From the NCBI RefSeq assembly GCF_024703995.1, contig NZ_JAMXQV010000003.1, positions 310,001 through 374,000 of the forward strand: DNA of 64,000 bases. The letters run 5' to 3'. The notes beneath the pieces were generated by a model that searched no databases, was not told the origin of the DNA, and saw only the letters and a program-made list of their open reading frames with translations. Numbering within the stretch: the stretch's first letter is position 1; every line of letters starts with the position of its first letter. Below are positions 1 through 6,624 of this stretch, one piece after another. This DNA is from Amycolatopsis iheyensis. GTDB taxonomy: Bacteria; Actinomycetota; Actinomycetes; Mycobacteriales; Pseudonocardiaceae. Position numbers and translations under genes: made by a program.

Positions 1-167
1 CCGTCTACGGCGAGACCAGCGGCCGGCAGCCGATCGTGCTCGACGCCAAGACCGGCCAGGACCGGGAGACCGACGACGTCGGCATCTTCCCGGCCCTGGT
101 GAGCAAGTACGTCGGCATCGACGCCGGCGAAGACGGCGCACCGCTGGCGTACCCGATCAAGAAGTAG
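1..167 (+). CDS. C-terminal fragment of an unrecognised protein
   Basis: The 3-prime end of a plus-strand gene runs in from outside the window. Its frame starts at base 3 and ends with TAG at 165-167, encoding about 54 residues that finish in AYPIKK. The composition is typical coding sequence for this genome. The next gene, a Ser/Thr kinase, starts 4 nt later, so the two are probably co-transcribed. No motif is visible in the surviving part and I cannot assign a function. Confidence 0.7.
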   Translation, partial: VYGETSGRQPIVLDAKTGQDRETDDVGIFPALVSKYVGIDAGEDGAPLAYPIKK

Positions 168-171
168 GGAA

Positions 172-2421
172 ATGAACGACACCTGGAGCGTGCCGGGGTA
201 CGCCGAAGTGGATGTGCTCGGCACCGGCGGGTTCGGGCGGGTCGTGCTGGCCAAGCACGAGGCGTCGGGCCGGATGGTGGCGATCAAGTACCTGCGCGCC
301 GAGTTCCTCGCCGACGCGCGGATCGCCGACGGCTTCCGGCACGAGGCGTGGCTGCTGTCCGGCGTGCGGAGCCCGCACGTCGTGCGGCTCTTCGACTTCG
401 TCGAGACGCCGCAGGGCGCCGCGCTGGTCATGGAAGCCGTGCCCGGAGTGTCGCTGCGCGCGCTGCTGGTGGCGGAGAACGTCCTGGAGCCGGAGGCGGC
501 GCTGGCGATCCTCAAGGGCTCGCTGCTCGGCCTCGCCGACGCGCACGCGGTCGGCGTGGTCCACCGGGACTACAAGCCGGGCAACGTCCTGGTGTCGCGG
601 GAAGGCGAGTCGAAGCTCGTCGACTTCGGACTGGCCACTTTGGACGGCCACAACGGACTCACCGCCGGTTCCCCCGCCTACATGGCGCCGGAGCAGTGGG
701 CGGGACAGCCGGGGGTGCCCGCCACCGACGTGTACGCGGCCACCTGTGTGTTCTACCAGTGCGTCACCGGGCATCGGCCGTTCGAGGCGGACACGAGCGA
801 GCAGCTGCGCGCCCTGCACGGGGGAGCGCCGGTGCCGCTGGACGCGGTGCCCGAGGCGCTGCGCCCGTTGATCGGGCGCGGCATGGCGAAGGACCCGGCG
901 TGGCGCCCGGCGACGGCGGGCGCCTTCGTGACCGAGCTGGAAGCCGTCGCCCGCAAGGCCTACGGCAAGAACTGGGAGAAGCGCGGCTGGAAGCGGCTCG
1001 CCACCTCGGCCGCGGCGCTGACCGCGCTGACGCCGCTGGCGCTGCTGACCACCGCCGGCACGGCCGCCGCCCCGGTCGCGGCAGCCGGCGCCGGAGCCGG
1101 CGTGTCGGTGGGCACCGGGACCGGCACGACGGCGGTGGTGGCGGGCAAGATCGCCATCGCCGTCGCGATCCTCGGCGGCCTGGTCGCCGGGGGATTGGTG
1201 ATCTTCTCGCCCGGTGACGACCCGCCGGCCCCGCCACCGCCGCTCACGGTCGCCCTGCAGACGATGTCGGGGCGGGACCAGGCGCTGCCGATCACCTACG
1301 AGCTCCAGTACCCGCAGGTGTCCGGCGGCCCGGACGCCGGGGTCCGGCAGCGGCTCAACGACGCGTTGCGGGCACCGGCCGACAAGCGGCTCAAGTCCAT
1401 CCGGGACGGGGTCTCGGGCAACCTGGAGCGGGTCAAGGAACAGGGCGAGACGGTCGCGATGCACTCGTCCGCGCGGGTCCTGGCGCAGACGCCCGGCCTG
1501 CTTTCCGTGCGGTACGACCACGATCTCGACTCGGACGTGCTGGGGCACACCACCTGGCGGTTCCCCGAGGCGCTTTCGGTCGACCTCGCGACGGGGCGGA
1601 CGCTGGGGCCCAAGGACGTCTTCCGGCCCGAGATCCTGACGCCCGCCGGCATGCGGACGCTGACGCAGCGGCTGGCGCCGCACACGCGGAACGGCTTCTG
1701 CACGGTGCCGACGGTCGTCGGGGACCCGGAGCGGCAGGTCAGCATCGACGCCGCGGAGCGGTCCGGCGGCGGTGACCACGTGCCGGCCGCGACGTTCGGG
1801 TTCACCGACGCCGGTATCGAGTTCGAAGTCCTGTGGTACGACCTCGGCTGCGCCACCGCGGCCGGGAACGAGACCGTGGTGCTGCCCTACGCCGAGCTCG
1901 GCGACCTGCTGCAGCCGAAGGTCCTGACGATGCTGGGCAAGCCGGTGTCGTCCGCTTCTTCTTCGACAGCGCCGAAGACATCGGGGCAGGCGGGTGCCGG
2001 GACGACGTACACGAACTCCCGCTTCGGGTTCACCACGCGGGTGCCGGCGGGCTACACCGCGTCGTCGTGGGTCCCGGAGAACGGTGAGGGGCAGCGGTTC
2101 ACGAACGCCGCGCTCGGCGCGACGATGACGGTGTGGGGCACCAACTCGCCCCAGCCGCCGGCGGGCAAGCTGGCCCAGCTGATCGCCGCGGAGGAGGGGA
2201 ACGGCGGCCGGGTGACGTTCAAGTCCGCCGACAGCAGTGGTTACACGGTGTCCGGCTACCAGGGCGACGGGAAGATCTTCTACGAACACGAGGCCGTCGG
2301 CGCGGGGTCGGCGGCCGGGTTGCGCTGGGTCTACCCGGCCGAGCACAAGAAGGAGCTCGACAAGCCGGTCGACGACACGGTGAAGGCGTTCGAGCCAGGG
2401 GATCTCTCACGACCGCACTGA
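172..2421 (+). CDS. Membrane-anchored Ser/Thr protein kinase (Hanks type, PknB-like)
   Basis: This 749-residue protein phosphorylates Ser/Thr on target proteins. The N-terminal kinase domain (about 1-265) has every key element: glycine loop G17-x-G19-G20-F-G22, ATP lysine K39, HRD at 131-133 with K135 and N138, DFG at 151-153 and APE at 172-174. A basic, Ala-rich juxtamembrane stretch follows, then a transmembrane helix at about 323-345 and a Pro-rich linker. The extracellular part (360-749) resembles DUF3298-like sensor domains in its first half; the second half is unassigned. The ATG lies 4 nt after the upstream stop, which suggests an operon. The ligand is unknown. The kinase call is secure; the DUF3298 comparison rests on general resemblance only. 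Confidence 0.93.
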   Translation: MNDTWSVPGYAEVDVLGTGGFGRVVLAKHEASGRMVAIKYLRAEFLADARIADGFRHEAWLLSGVRSPHVVRLFDFVETPQGAALVMEAVPGVSLRALLVAENVLEPEAALAILKGSLLGLADAHAVGVVHRDYKPGNVLVSREGESKLVDFGLATLDGHNGLTAGSPAYMAPEQWAGQPGVPATDVYAATCVFYQCVTGHRPFEADTSEQLRALHGGAPVPLDAVPEALRPLIGRGMAKDPAWRPATAGAFVTELEAVARKAYGKNWEKRGWKRLATSAAALTALTPLALLTTAGTAAAPVAAAGAGAGVSVGTGTGTTAVVAGKIAIAVAILGGLVAGGLVIFSPGDDPPAPPPPLTVALQTMSGRDQALPITYELQYPQVSGGPDAGVRQRLNDALRAPADKRLKSIRDGVSGNLERVKEQGETVAMHSSARVLAQTPGLLSVRYDHDLDSDVLGHTTWRFPEALSVDLATGRTLGPKDVFRPEILTPAGMRTLTQRLAPHTRNGFCTVPTVVGDPERQVSIDAAERSGGGDHVPAATFGFTDAGIEFEVLWYDLGCATAAGNETVVLPYAELGDLLQPKVLTMLGKPVSSASSSTAPKTSGQAGAGTTYTNSRFGFTTRVPAGYTASSWVPENGEGQRFTNAALGATMTVWGTNSPQPPAGKLAQLIAAEEGNGGRVTFKSADSSGYTVSGYQGDGKIFYEHEAVGAGSAAGLRWVYPAEHKKELDKPVDDTVKAFEPGDLSRPH

Positions 2422-2427
2422 GTCCTC

Positions 2428-3150
2428 TCACGCCGACGGGGATCGGCCGAGGTTGTCGACGATGAGCCCCAGCGTGAACTCGAACCGGTCGTGTCCGGCG
2501 CCGGAGGTCAGCTCGGCGGCGTAGCGCCGGGTCTGCGGGAACGCCTCGGCCGGCAGCGCGGCGAACCGGCTCAGCAGCTCCTCGCGGCTGACCACCCATT
2601 CGTGGTCCGGCTGCTTCCGCCGCTGCTGGACCAGCGACTGCTCCAGGGCGTACGCGCTGACGTACAGGGACAGGGAGTCGAGGGCCCAGGCGGCGGTCCG
2701 CGGTGCGACTCCGCCGGCCAGCAGGATCGCCAGCAGGCCTTCGCGGACTCGCAGCGCGTCGAGGTTGGTCGGCACCGTGCCCAGCGCGGCCCGGGAGACG
2801 CCGGGGTACCTCAGGTACTGGTCGCGGATCCGGGCGTAGGTGTCGAGGAGCTGCGTGCGCCACGTCGCCGGGTCCGGTTCGGGCAGCGCGATCTCGGCGT
2901 AGAGCCGGCCGACGAGCAGGTCGTCGAGGTCGTCCTTGTTGACGATGTGCGCGTACAGCGACGACGGCCCGGTCCCGAGGACCGCGGCGACTCGCCGGAT
3001 GGTCAGCGCGTCGTAGCCCTCGGTGGCCACGACCTGCAGGGCCGCGTCGGTGATCCGGTCGACCGTGATGGGCCGCTTGGCGGGGGACGCGGAGCTGCCG
3101 GCGGGCGGGGCGTGGCGCGCTGCTCGGCGTTGTCGGGGGGCGGGCGGCAT
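2428..3150 (-). CDS. TetR-family repressor divergent from a flavin monooxygenase
   Basis: A TetR-type regulator of about 240 residues. Its helix-turn-helix begins near KRPITVDRITDAAL and contains the typical LTIRRVAAVLGTGPSSLYAHI segment (split here as LTIRRVAAVLGT and GPSSLYAHI); the remainder is a ligand-binding TetR_C-like domain. A GTG at 3159 is in frame, but I prefer the ATG at 3150. A TATAGT hexamer on the minus strand (3163-3158) ends 7 nt before that ATG, as expected for a leaderless transcript, and overlaps the GTG. The gene is divergent from the monooxygenase at 3236, with three operator-like palindromes between them, so it most likely represses both genes until a small molecule binds. 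Confidence 0.9.
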   Translation of the reverse strand: MPPAPRQRRAARHAPPAGSSASPAKRPITVDRITDAALQVVATEGYDALTIRRVAAVLGTGPSSLYAHIVNKDDLDDLLVGRLYAEIALPEPDPATWRTQLLDTYARIRDQYLRYPGVSRAALGTVPTNLDALRVREGLLAILLAGGVAPRTAAWALDSLSLYVSAYALEQSLVQQRRKQPDHEWVVSREELLSRFAALPAEAFPQTRRYAAELTSGAGHDRFEFTLGLIVDNLGRSPSA

Positions 3151-3165
3151 GCCGGTCACTATAGC

Positions 3166-3195
3166 TTGACACGAACTTAGTTCGTCTATTAGAAC
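3166..3195 (+). promoter_or_regulatory. Promoter of the flavin monooxygenase gene
   Basis: A consensus -35 TTGACA (3166-3171) is followed after 17 bp by TTAGAA (3189-3194) as -10. The -35 touches operator palindrome 1 and the -10 overlaps the middle palindrome, so a bound repressor would block RNA polymerase. Confidence 0.65.
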
Positions 3196-3224
3196 TTAGA
3201 TCGTTCACGACGAACTAAGTTCGT
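3171..3224. promoter_or_regulatory. Three-site TetR operator array
   Basis: Two perfect 15-bp palindromes, ACGAACTTAGTTCGT at 3171-3185 and ACGAACTAAGTTCGT at 3210-3224 (exact reverse complements of each other), flank a 12-of-15 match at 3190-3204. Centres lie 19-20 bp apart, about two helical turns, which would place three dimers on one face of the DNA. The array fills the gap between the TetR gene and the monooxygenase it probably controls. Confidence 0.8.
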
Positions 3225-3235
3225 AGGAGGTTGAC

Positions 3236-4330
3236 ATGCGAGTTTCCATCGCCGGCGCCGGTCTGGGTGGTCTCTGCCTGGCGCAGGGCCTGCGTGGCGC
3301 CGGGATCGACGCCGAGGTGTACGAGCGCGACCCGGCGATCACCGCGCGATTCCAGGGCTACCGGCTCGTGCTGAACCAGGCGGGTTTCGACGCACTGCGA
3401 GGCTGCCTCCCACCGCGCTGGCACGCGCTGCTCGACGCGATCGTCGGCGACGCCCACGGCGAGCGGCTGGTCCTCGACCCGCAGCTGAACCGGATCGGCG
3501 AGCTGGGCCCCGGCCGCACCGGGATCGTCGTCGACCGGCACGTGCTCCGGCACCTGCTGCTGACCGGGCTGACCGTGCACACCGGCGCCGCGCTGACGGG
3601 CTACGACGTCCGGTCCGACGGCAAGGTCGAAGCCCGGTTCGAGCACGGCGACCCCGTGGTCGGCGACCTGCTCGTCGGCGCGGACGGGGTCGGCTCCCGG
3701 GTCCGCGCGCTGCTGTCGCCGCAGACCGTCCCGACCGACACCGGCGTCCGGTTCGTCATCGGCCGCACACCGCTGACCGAGCAGTTCGCCGGCCTGTCCC
3801 GGGCGTTCGGCTCGAAGATCGCCGGCGACGGCGTGAGCCTGCTACTCGGTGCGATGCGGTTCCGCACCCCGCCGAAGCAGGCGGCCGAGGAGCTGGCGCC
3901 GGAAGTGGCTCTCCCCGACGTCGGCGACTACGTGCGCTGGGCGATGATCCTGCCGCCGGACGACGCGGTGACCCCGCAGGAGGCGGCACTGTCCAGGATG
4001 GAGGGGTGGCACCCGGACCTGCGGGCGCTCGTCGAGCAGTCCGATCCGGACAACAGCGCGCTGCTGTCGATTCGCGTGGTGGAGCCTCGTGCGCGCTGGA
4101 CGCCGGGCCCGGTGACACTGCTGGGCGACGCGATCCACGCGACGTCGCCCACTGGTGGGAATGGTGCCAACACGGCCTTGCGTGACGCGGATCTGCTGCG
4201 CCGGTGTCTTGCCGAGGGGAGTCTCGTGGAGGCGGTCGGCGGCTATGAGCGGGAGATGTTCGCTTACGGCGCCGAAGCTGTGCGACAGAGTCTTGACGCG
4301 CTGCCCGCGTACGTGCCGCAGACGTCTTGA
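3236..4330 (+). CDS. FAD-dependent monooxygenase (PHBH fold)
   Basis: A 364-residue flavoprotein of the aromatic hydroxylase/TetX-like superfamily, which uses NAD(P)H and O2 to hydroxylate a small, often aromatic substrate. The N-terminus carries the dinucleotide-binding GAGLGG motif (residues 7-12) followed by an acidic YERDP strand end. A GD motif (LLGDAIHATSPTGG) late in the protein binds the FAD ribityl chain. The start is supported by AGGAGG at 3225-3230, 5 nt before ATG. The divergent TetR and its operator array imply induction by the substrate or a toxic analogue. The substrate cannot be read from sequence; antibiotic modification is possible but unproven. Confidence 0.9.
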   Translation: MRVSIAGAGLGGLCLAQGLRGAGIDAEVYERDPAITARFQGYRLVLNQAGFDALRGCLPPRWHALLDAIVGDAHGERLVLDPQLNRIGELGPGRTGIVVDRHVLRHLLLTGLTVHTGAALTGYDVRSDGKVEARFEHGDPVVGDLLVGADGVGSRVRALLSPQTVPTDTGVRFVIGRTPLTEQFAGLSRAFGSKIAGDGVSLLLGAMRFRTPPKQAAEELAPEVALPDVGDYVRWAMILPPDDAVTPQEAALSRMEGWHPDLRALVEQSDPDNSALLSIRVVEPRARWTPGPVTLLGDAIHATSPTGGNGANTALRDADLLRRCLAEGSLVEAVGGYEREMFAYGAEAVRQSLDALPAYVPQTS

Positions 4331-4690
4331 TCAGGGGTTCGGCTCGGGGTTCGGGCCGGACACGCGCCAGCACACGCGGACGTGTCCGGGAACCGGCAGG
4401 CCGGCTGCCGCGGCCTCGAGGTACTCGTCGATCCAGGAGCCGTCCTCGATGGTGGCGGTGGCGTGCACTTGGTGCAGGCTGCCGTCGACGCCGTCGACGA
4501 TGAACGGCCCGTGGCCCACCGCCATGTCCAGCATGTCGCGGGTGCGCGCGTAACGCTCGGTCTGGCTGTGGACCACCCAGCCCAGCCGGTGCGGGCGGAC
4601 GGCCATGACCACCATCGTGACTCCGCCGTACGCCGGCAGGTCGGCCAGATGCCGCTCCACCACGGCGACGGCCCACTCCTTCGACACCAC
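4331..4690 (-). CDS. Small YrhB/Imm35-like protein
   Basis: A 119-residue protein convergent with the monooxygenase; the two stop codons abut with no gap. The pattern of a WVV strand, a GHGPFIVD segment near the middle and a following HxV strand resembles the YrhB/Imm35 family (small alpha/beta proteins, some of them immunity proteins). No toxin gene lies beside it, so an orphan immunity role is only a guess. There is no signal peptide and it is probably cytoplasmic. The assignment rests on recalled family pattern rather than alignment. Confidence 0.55.
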   Translation of the reverse strand: MVSKEWAVAVVERHLADLPAYGGVTMVVMAVRPHRLGWVVHSQTERYARTRDMLDMAVGHGPFIVDGVDGSLHQVHATATIEDGSWIDEYLEAAAAGLPVPGHVRVCWRVSGPNPEPNP

Positions 4691-4719
4691 CGCACCAGGC
4701 TAGGGGAGACGCCTGACAA

Positions 4720-4815
4720 GCCATCGCCGAGCAGTTCGAAAGCTCGATCGTCGACGGCAGCCTGGGGGCGGACACCCAGGTGCCCTCGACCGGATCAACC
4801 CCGGCGATCGCGGCT
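4720..4815 (+). pseudogene. Decayed fragment of a GntR-family regulator
   Basis: Frame 4720 reads AIAEQFESSIVDGSLGA then TQVPST, which is the typical first part of a GntR winged helix. Removing one C from the run near 4797 restores RINPAIAA, the recognition-helix segment of a GntR subgroup. The residues normally between the two parts are missing and there is no start codon, so this looks like a deleted and frameshifted remnant in the 156-bp gap between two genes. I infer this from pattern memory only. Confidence 0.45.
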
Positions 4816-4846
4816 GATGCTCCGGCGCGCCACCACCTGACCGTCC

Positions 4847-6028
4847 TCAGTGGACAGGGAAGTCCGGCAGCGTCAACGCCGTGTGCTCGGGCCGCGGCGT
4901 GTGGGCCAGCGCCTTGGCGTGCTGCCGGAGCGCGGCGTTGCGCTGTTCCAGCGCCTCCGCCGTGGCCGGGAACATGGTGGCCCGACCCTCGCCGACCGTC
5001 GCCTGGTTGCGCTCGACGAAGTCCCGGACCCCCTTCTCGTACGCGGAAAACGCCGCCGCGTGGTCCGGGGTCGTCGTCAGCGCGTGGCCGAGCATGTAGG
5101 CCCCGACGAGGGCGAGGCTGGTGCCCTGGCCCGTCAGGAACGACGGCGCGTGCGCCGCGTCGCCGAGCAGGGCCACCCGGCCGGCTGTCCACTGTGGCAG
5201 GTGGATCTGGCTGACGACGTCGAAGAACAGGTCGTCCGCCTCCTGCATCGCCTGCACCAGGCGAGGGATTTCCCAGCCCTCGCCGGCGAACGTGGCGGCG
5301 ACGAGGTCGCGCTGGGCCCCGGGGTCGCGGAACGCCTCGATCGGCGCGTCCGGGCGGGCGAACACGAGGAAGCCGTGGACCTCCTTGCTGTCGAGCACCG
5401 CGTACAGCGCCGCGCCCTTGCCCGGCTTGTTCCACACCAGACCTTCGCGGTGGAGGCCGAAGTCGTTGGGCAGGGTGAACCCGGCGAAGCAGTAGCCGAG
5501 GTAGCGGTGGAACGGCGCTTCGTCGCCGAAGACCAGCGAGCGGGTGCGCGAGTGCAGGCCGTCCGCGCCGAACACCAGGTCGTAGGTCTCCTCGCGCCCG
5601 CTCCGGAACGTGACGTCGACGCCGCCGCTGTGCTGGGCAAGGGTTTCCACGGTTTCGCCGAACCGGAAGTCGACGTCGTCGCGGACCAGGTCGTAGAGCG
5701 TCCGGGTCAGGTCGCCGCGGCGGATCTCGATGTCCTCGCCTTCGACGCCGCCGGCGACCTCCTCGGCGCCCAGCGACGCCACTTCGCCGCCGTCGGTGTC
5801 GAGGAAGACCAGCCGCCGGGTCGAAATGTGCTGCTCTCGCAGGGTGGGCAGGATGCCCATCCGCCGGACCGCGTCGAGGGCGGTGCCGCGGATGTCGATC
5901 GGGTAGCCGCTCGCGCGCAGTTCCGGCGCCTTCTCGACGACGGTCACCGCGAACCCGGCCCGCCGCAGCCAATGGGCGAGCGCGGGGCCGGCGATGCTCG
6001 CGCCGGAGATGAGGACTTTCGTGGTCAT
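4847..6028 (-). CDS. FAD-dependent monooxygenase, second copy (MarR-controlled)
   Basis: A 393-residue PHBH-fold flavin monooxygenase, not closely similar to the one at 3236. It has a GASIAG nucleotide-binding motif (residues 8-13), VVEKAPELRASGYPIDIRG (typical of tetracycline-degrading and anhydrotetracycline-type hydroxylases), a central GADGLHSRTR segment and a late GDAAHAPSFLTGQG FAD motif. GGAGG at 6038-6034 precedes the ATG by 5 nt. It is divergent from a MarR regulator and one of two matching operators sits just upstream of its start. Probable role: oxidation of an aromatic or drug-like molecule. Substrate unknown. Confidence 0.9.
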   Translation of the reverse strand: MTTKVLISGASIAGPALAHWLRRAGFAVTVVEKAPELRASGYPIDIRGTALDAVRRMGILPTLREQHISTRRLVFLDTDGGEVASLGAEEVAGGVEGEDIEIRRGDLTRTLYDLVRDDVDFRFGETVETLAQHSGGVDVTFRSGREETYDLVFGADGLHSRTRSLVFGDEAPFHRYLGYCFAGFTLPNDFGLHREGLVWNKPGKGAALYAVLDSKEVHGFLVFARPDAPIEAFRDPGAQRDLVAATFAGEGWEIPRLVQAMQEADDLFFDVVSQIHLPQWTAGRVALLGDAAHAPSFLTGQGTSLALVGAYMLGHALTTTPDHAAAFSAYEKGVRDFVERNQATVGEGRATMFPATAEALEQRNAALRQHAKALAHTPRPEHTALTLPDFPVH

Positions 6029-6040
6029 CGGAGCCTCCGT

Positions 6041-6059
6041 TAGCTAAGTTAGGTATCTA
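6041..6059. promoter_or_regulatory. MarR operator copy A
   Basis: TAGCTAAGTTAGGTATCTA. The first 15 bp form a near-perfect dyad (TASCTAA-G-TTAGSTA). A direct copy differing at two bases lies at 6111-6129. Copy A sits 12 bp upstream of the monooxygenase start on the minus strand, inside its expected promoter or leader. Confidence 0.7.
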
Positions 6060-6110
6060 TTTGCCGGATGCGACAATGCCTTCGGCGATCCGGCGACACG
6101 GTCAACTATA

Positions 6111-6129
6111 TACCTAAGTTAGCTATCTA
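6111..6129. promoter_or_regulatory. MarR operator copy B
   Basis: TACCTAAGTTAGCTATCTA, a 17-of-19 direct repeat of copy A with the same internal dyad. It ends at the AAGGAG ribosome-binding site of the MarR gene, so binding would autorepress MarR and the STAND gene downstream. Confidence 0.7.
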
Positions 6130-6138
6130 AGGAGTGTG

Positions 6139-6624
6139 ATGGCGGCCACCGAGCCCGACCTGCGGTCCGTGCTGCCGCGGCTCATGCAGCTGGGCACGTT
6201 GCTGAACCGCAGCGGCCTGGGCGAGCGGGCGATGAAGAGCATCGGCGCCGACCTCGACCGGCCCGGGTTGTCGATCCTGCTCGCCCTGCAGATGACGGGG
6301 AAGGCGATGCGCGTCGGCGAGATCGCGGATCGGATGCAGGTCGCGGGCCCGCACGTCACCCGCCACCTGCACGTGCTCGAACGACGCCGGCTGGTGCAAG
6401 GCCTGCCCGACCCCGACGACCGCCGCGCGCGCCTGGTCGAGCTGACCCCGGAGGGCGCCGAGCTGGCGGGCCGGTACGTGACGACGTTGCTGGGCTGGTT
6501 CGGCGACGCGCTGTCCGGCTGGTCGCCCGAGGACCGCCGGACGTTCTTCGACCTGCTCCTGCGGTTCACCGACGACCTTTCGGCGTTCCTGTCGACGGTC
6601 GACGGGCAGGCTGATGAGCGGTGA
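6139..6624 (+). CDS. MarR-family regulator
   Basis: A 161-residue MarR winged-helix protein. The DNA-binding core spans roughly residues 50-110: MRVGEIADRMQVAGPHVTRHL (helix-turn-helix, split as MRVGEIADRM and QVAGPHVTRHL), then the wing with the characteristic DPDDRRARLVELT. The ATG at 6139 is chosen over the GTG at 6136 because AAGGAG at 6129-6134 is spaced 4 nt from the ATG and only 1 nt from the GTG. It faces the monooxygenase across two matching operators. Its last codons overlap the start of the STAND regulator by 11 nt, so the two proteins are made together. Confidence 0.92.
   Translation: MAATEPDLRSVLPRLMQLGTLLNRSGLGERAMKSIGADLDRPGLSILLALQMTGKAMRVGEIADRMQVAGPHVTRHLHVLERRRLVQGLPDPDDRRARLVELTPEGAELAGRYVTTLLGWFGDALSGWSPEDRRTFFDLLLRFTDDLSAFLSTVDGQADER

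Noticed and set aside
157..2346. 729-codon minus-strand frame
   Set aside because: Shadow of the Ser/Thr kinase gene, which has all kinase motifs.
2219..3208. 329-codon minus-strand frame starting in the operator region
   Set aside because: Different frame from the TetR gene, overlaps the kinase gene end and lacks the TetR helix-turn-helix.
4850..6043. 397-codon plus-strand frame
   Set aside because: Antisense to the FAD monooxygenase, which has both FAD motifs and a ribosome-binding site.
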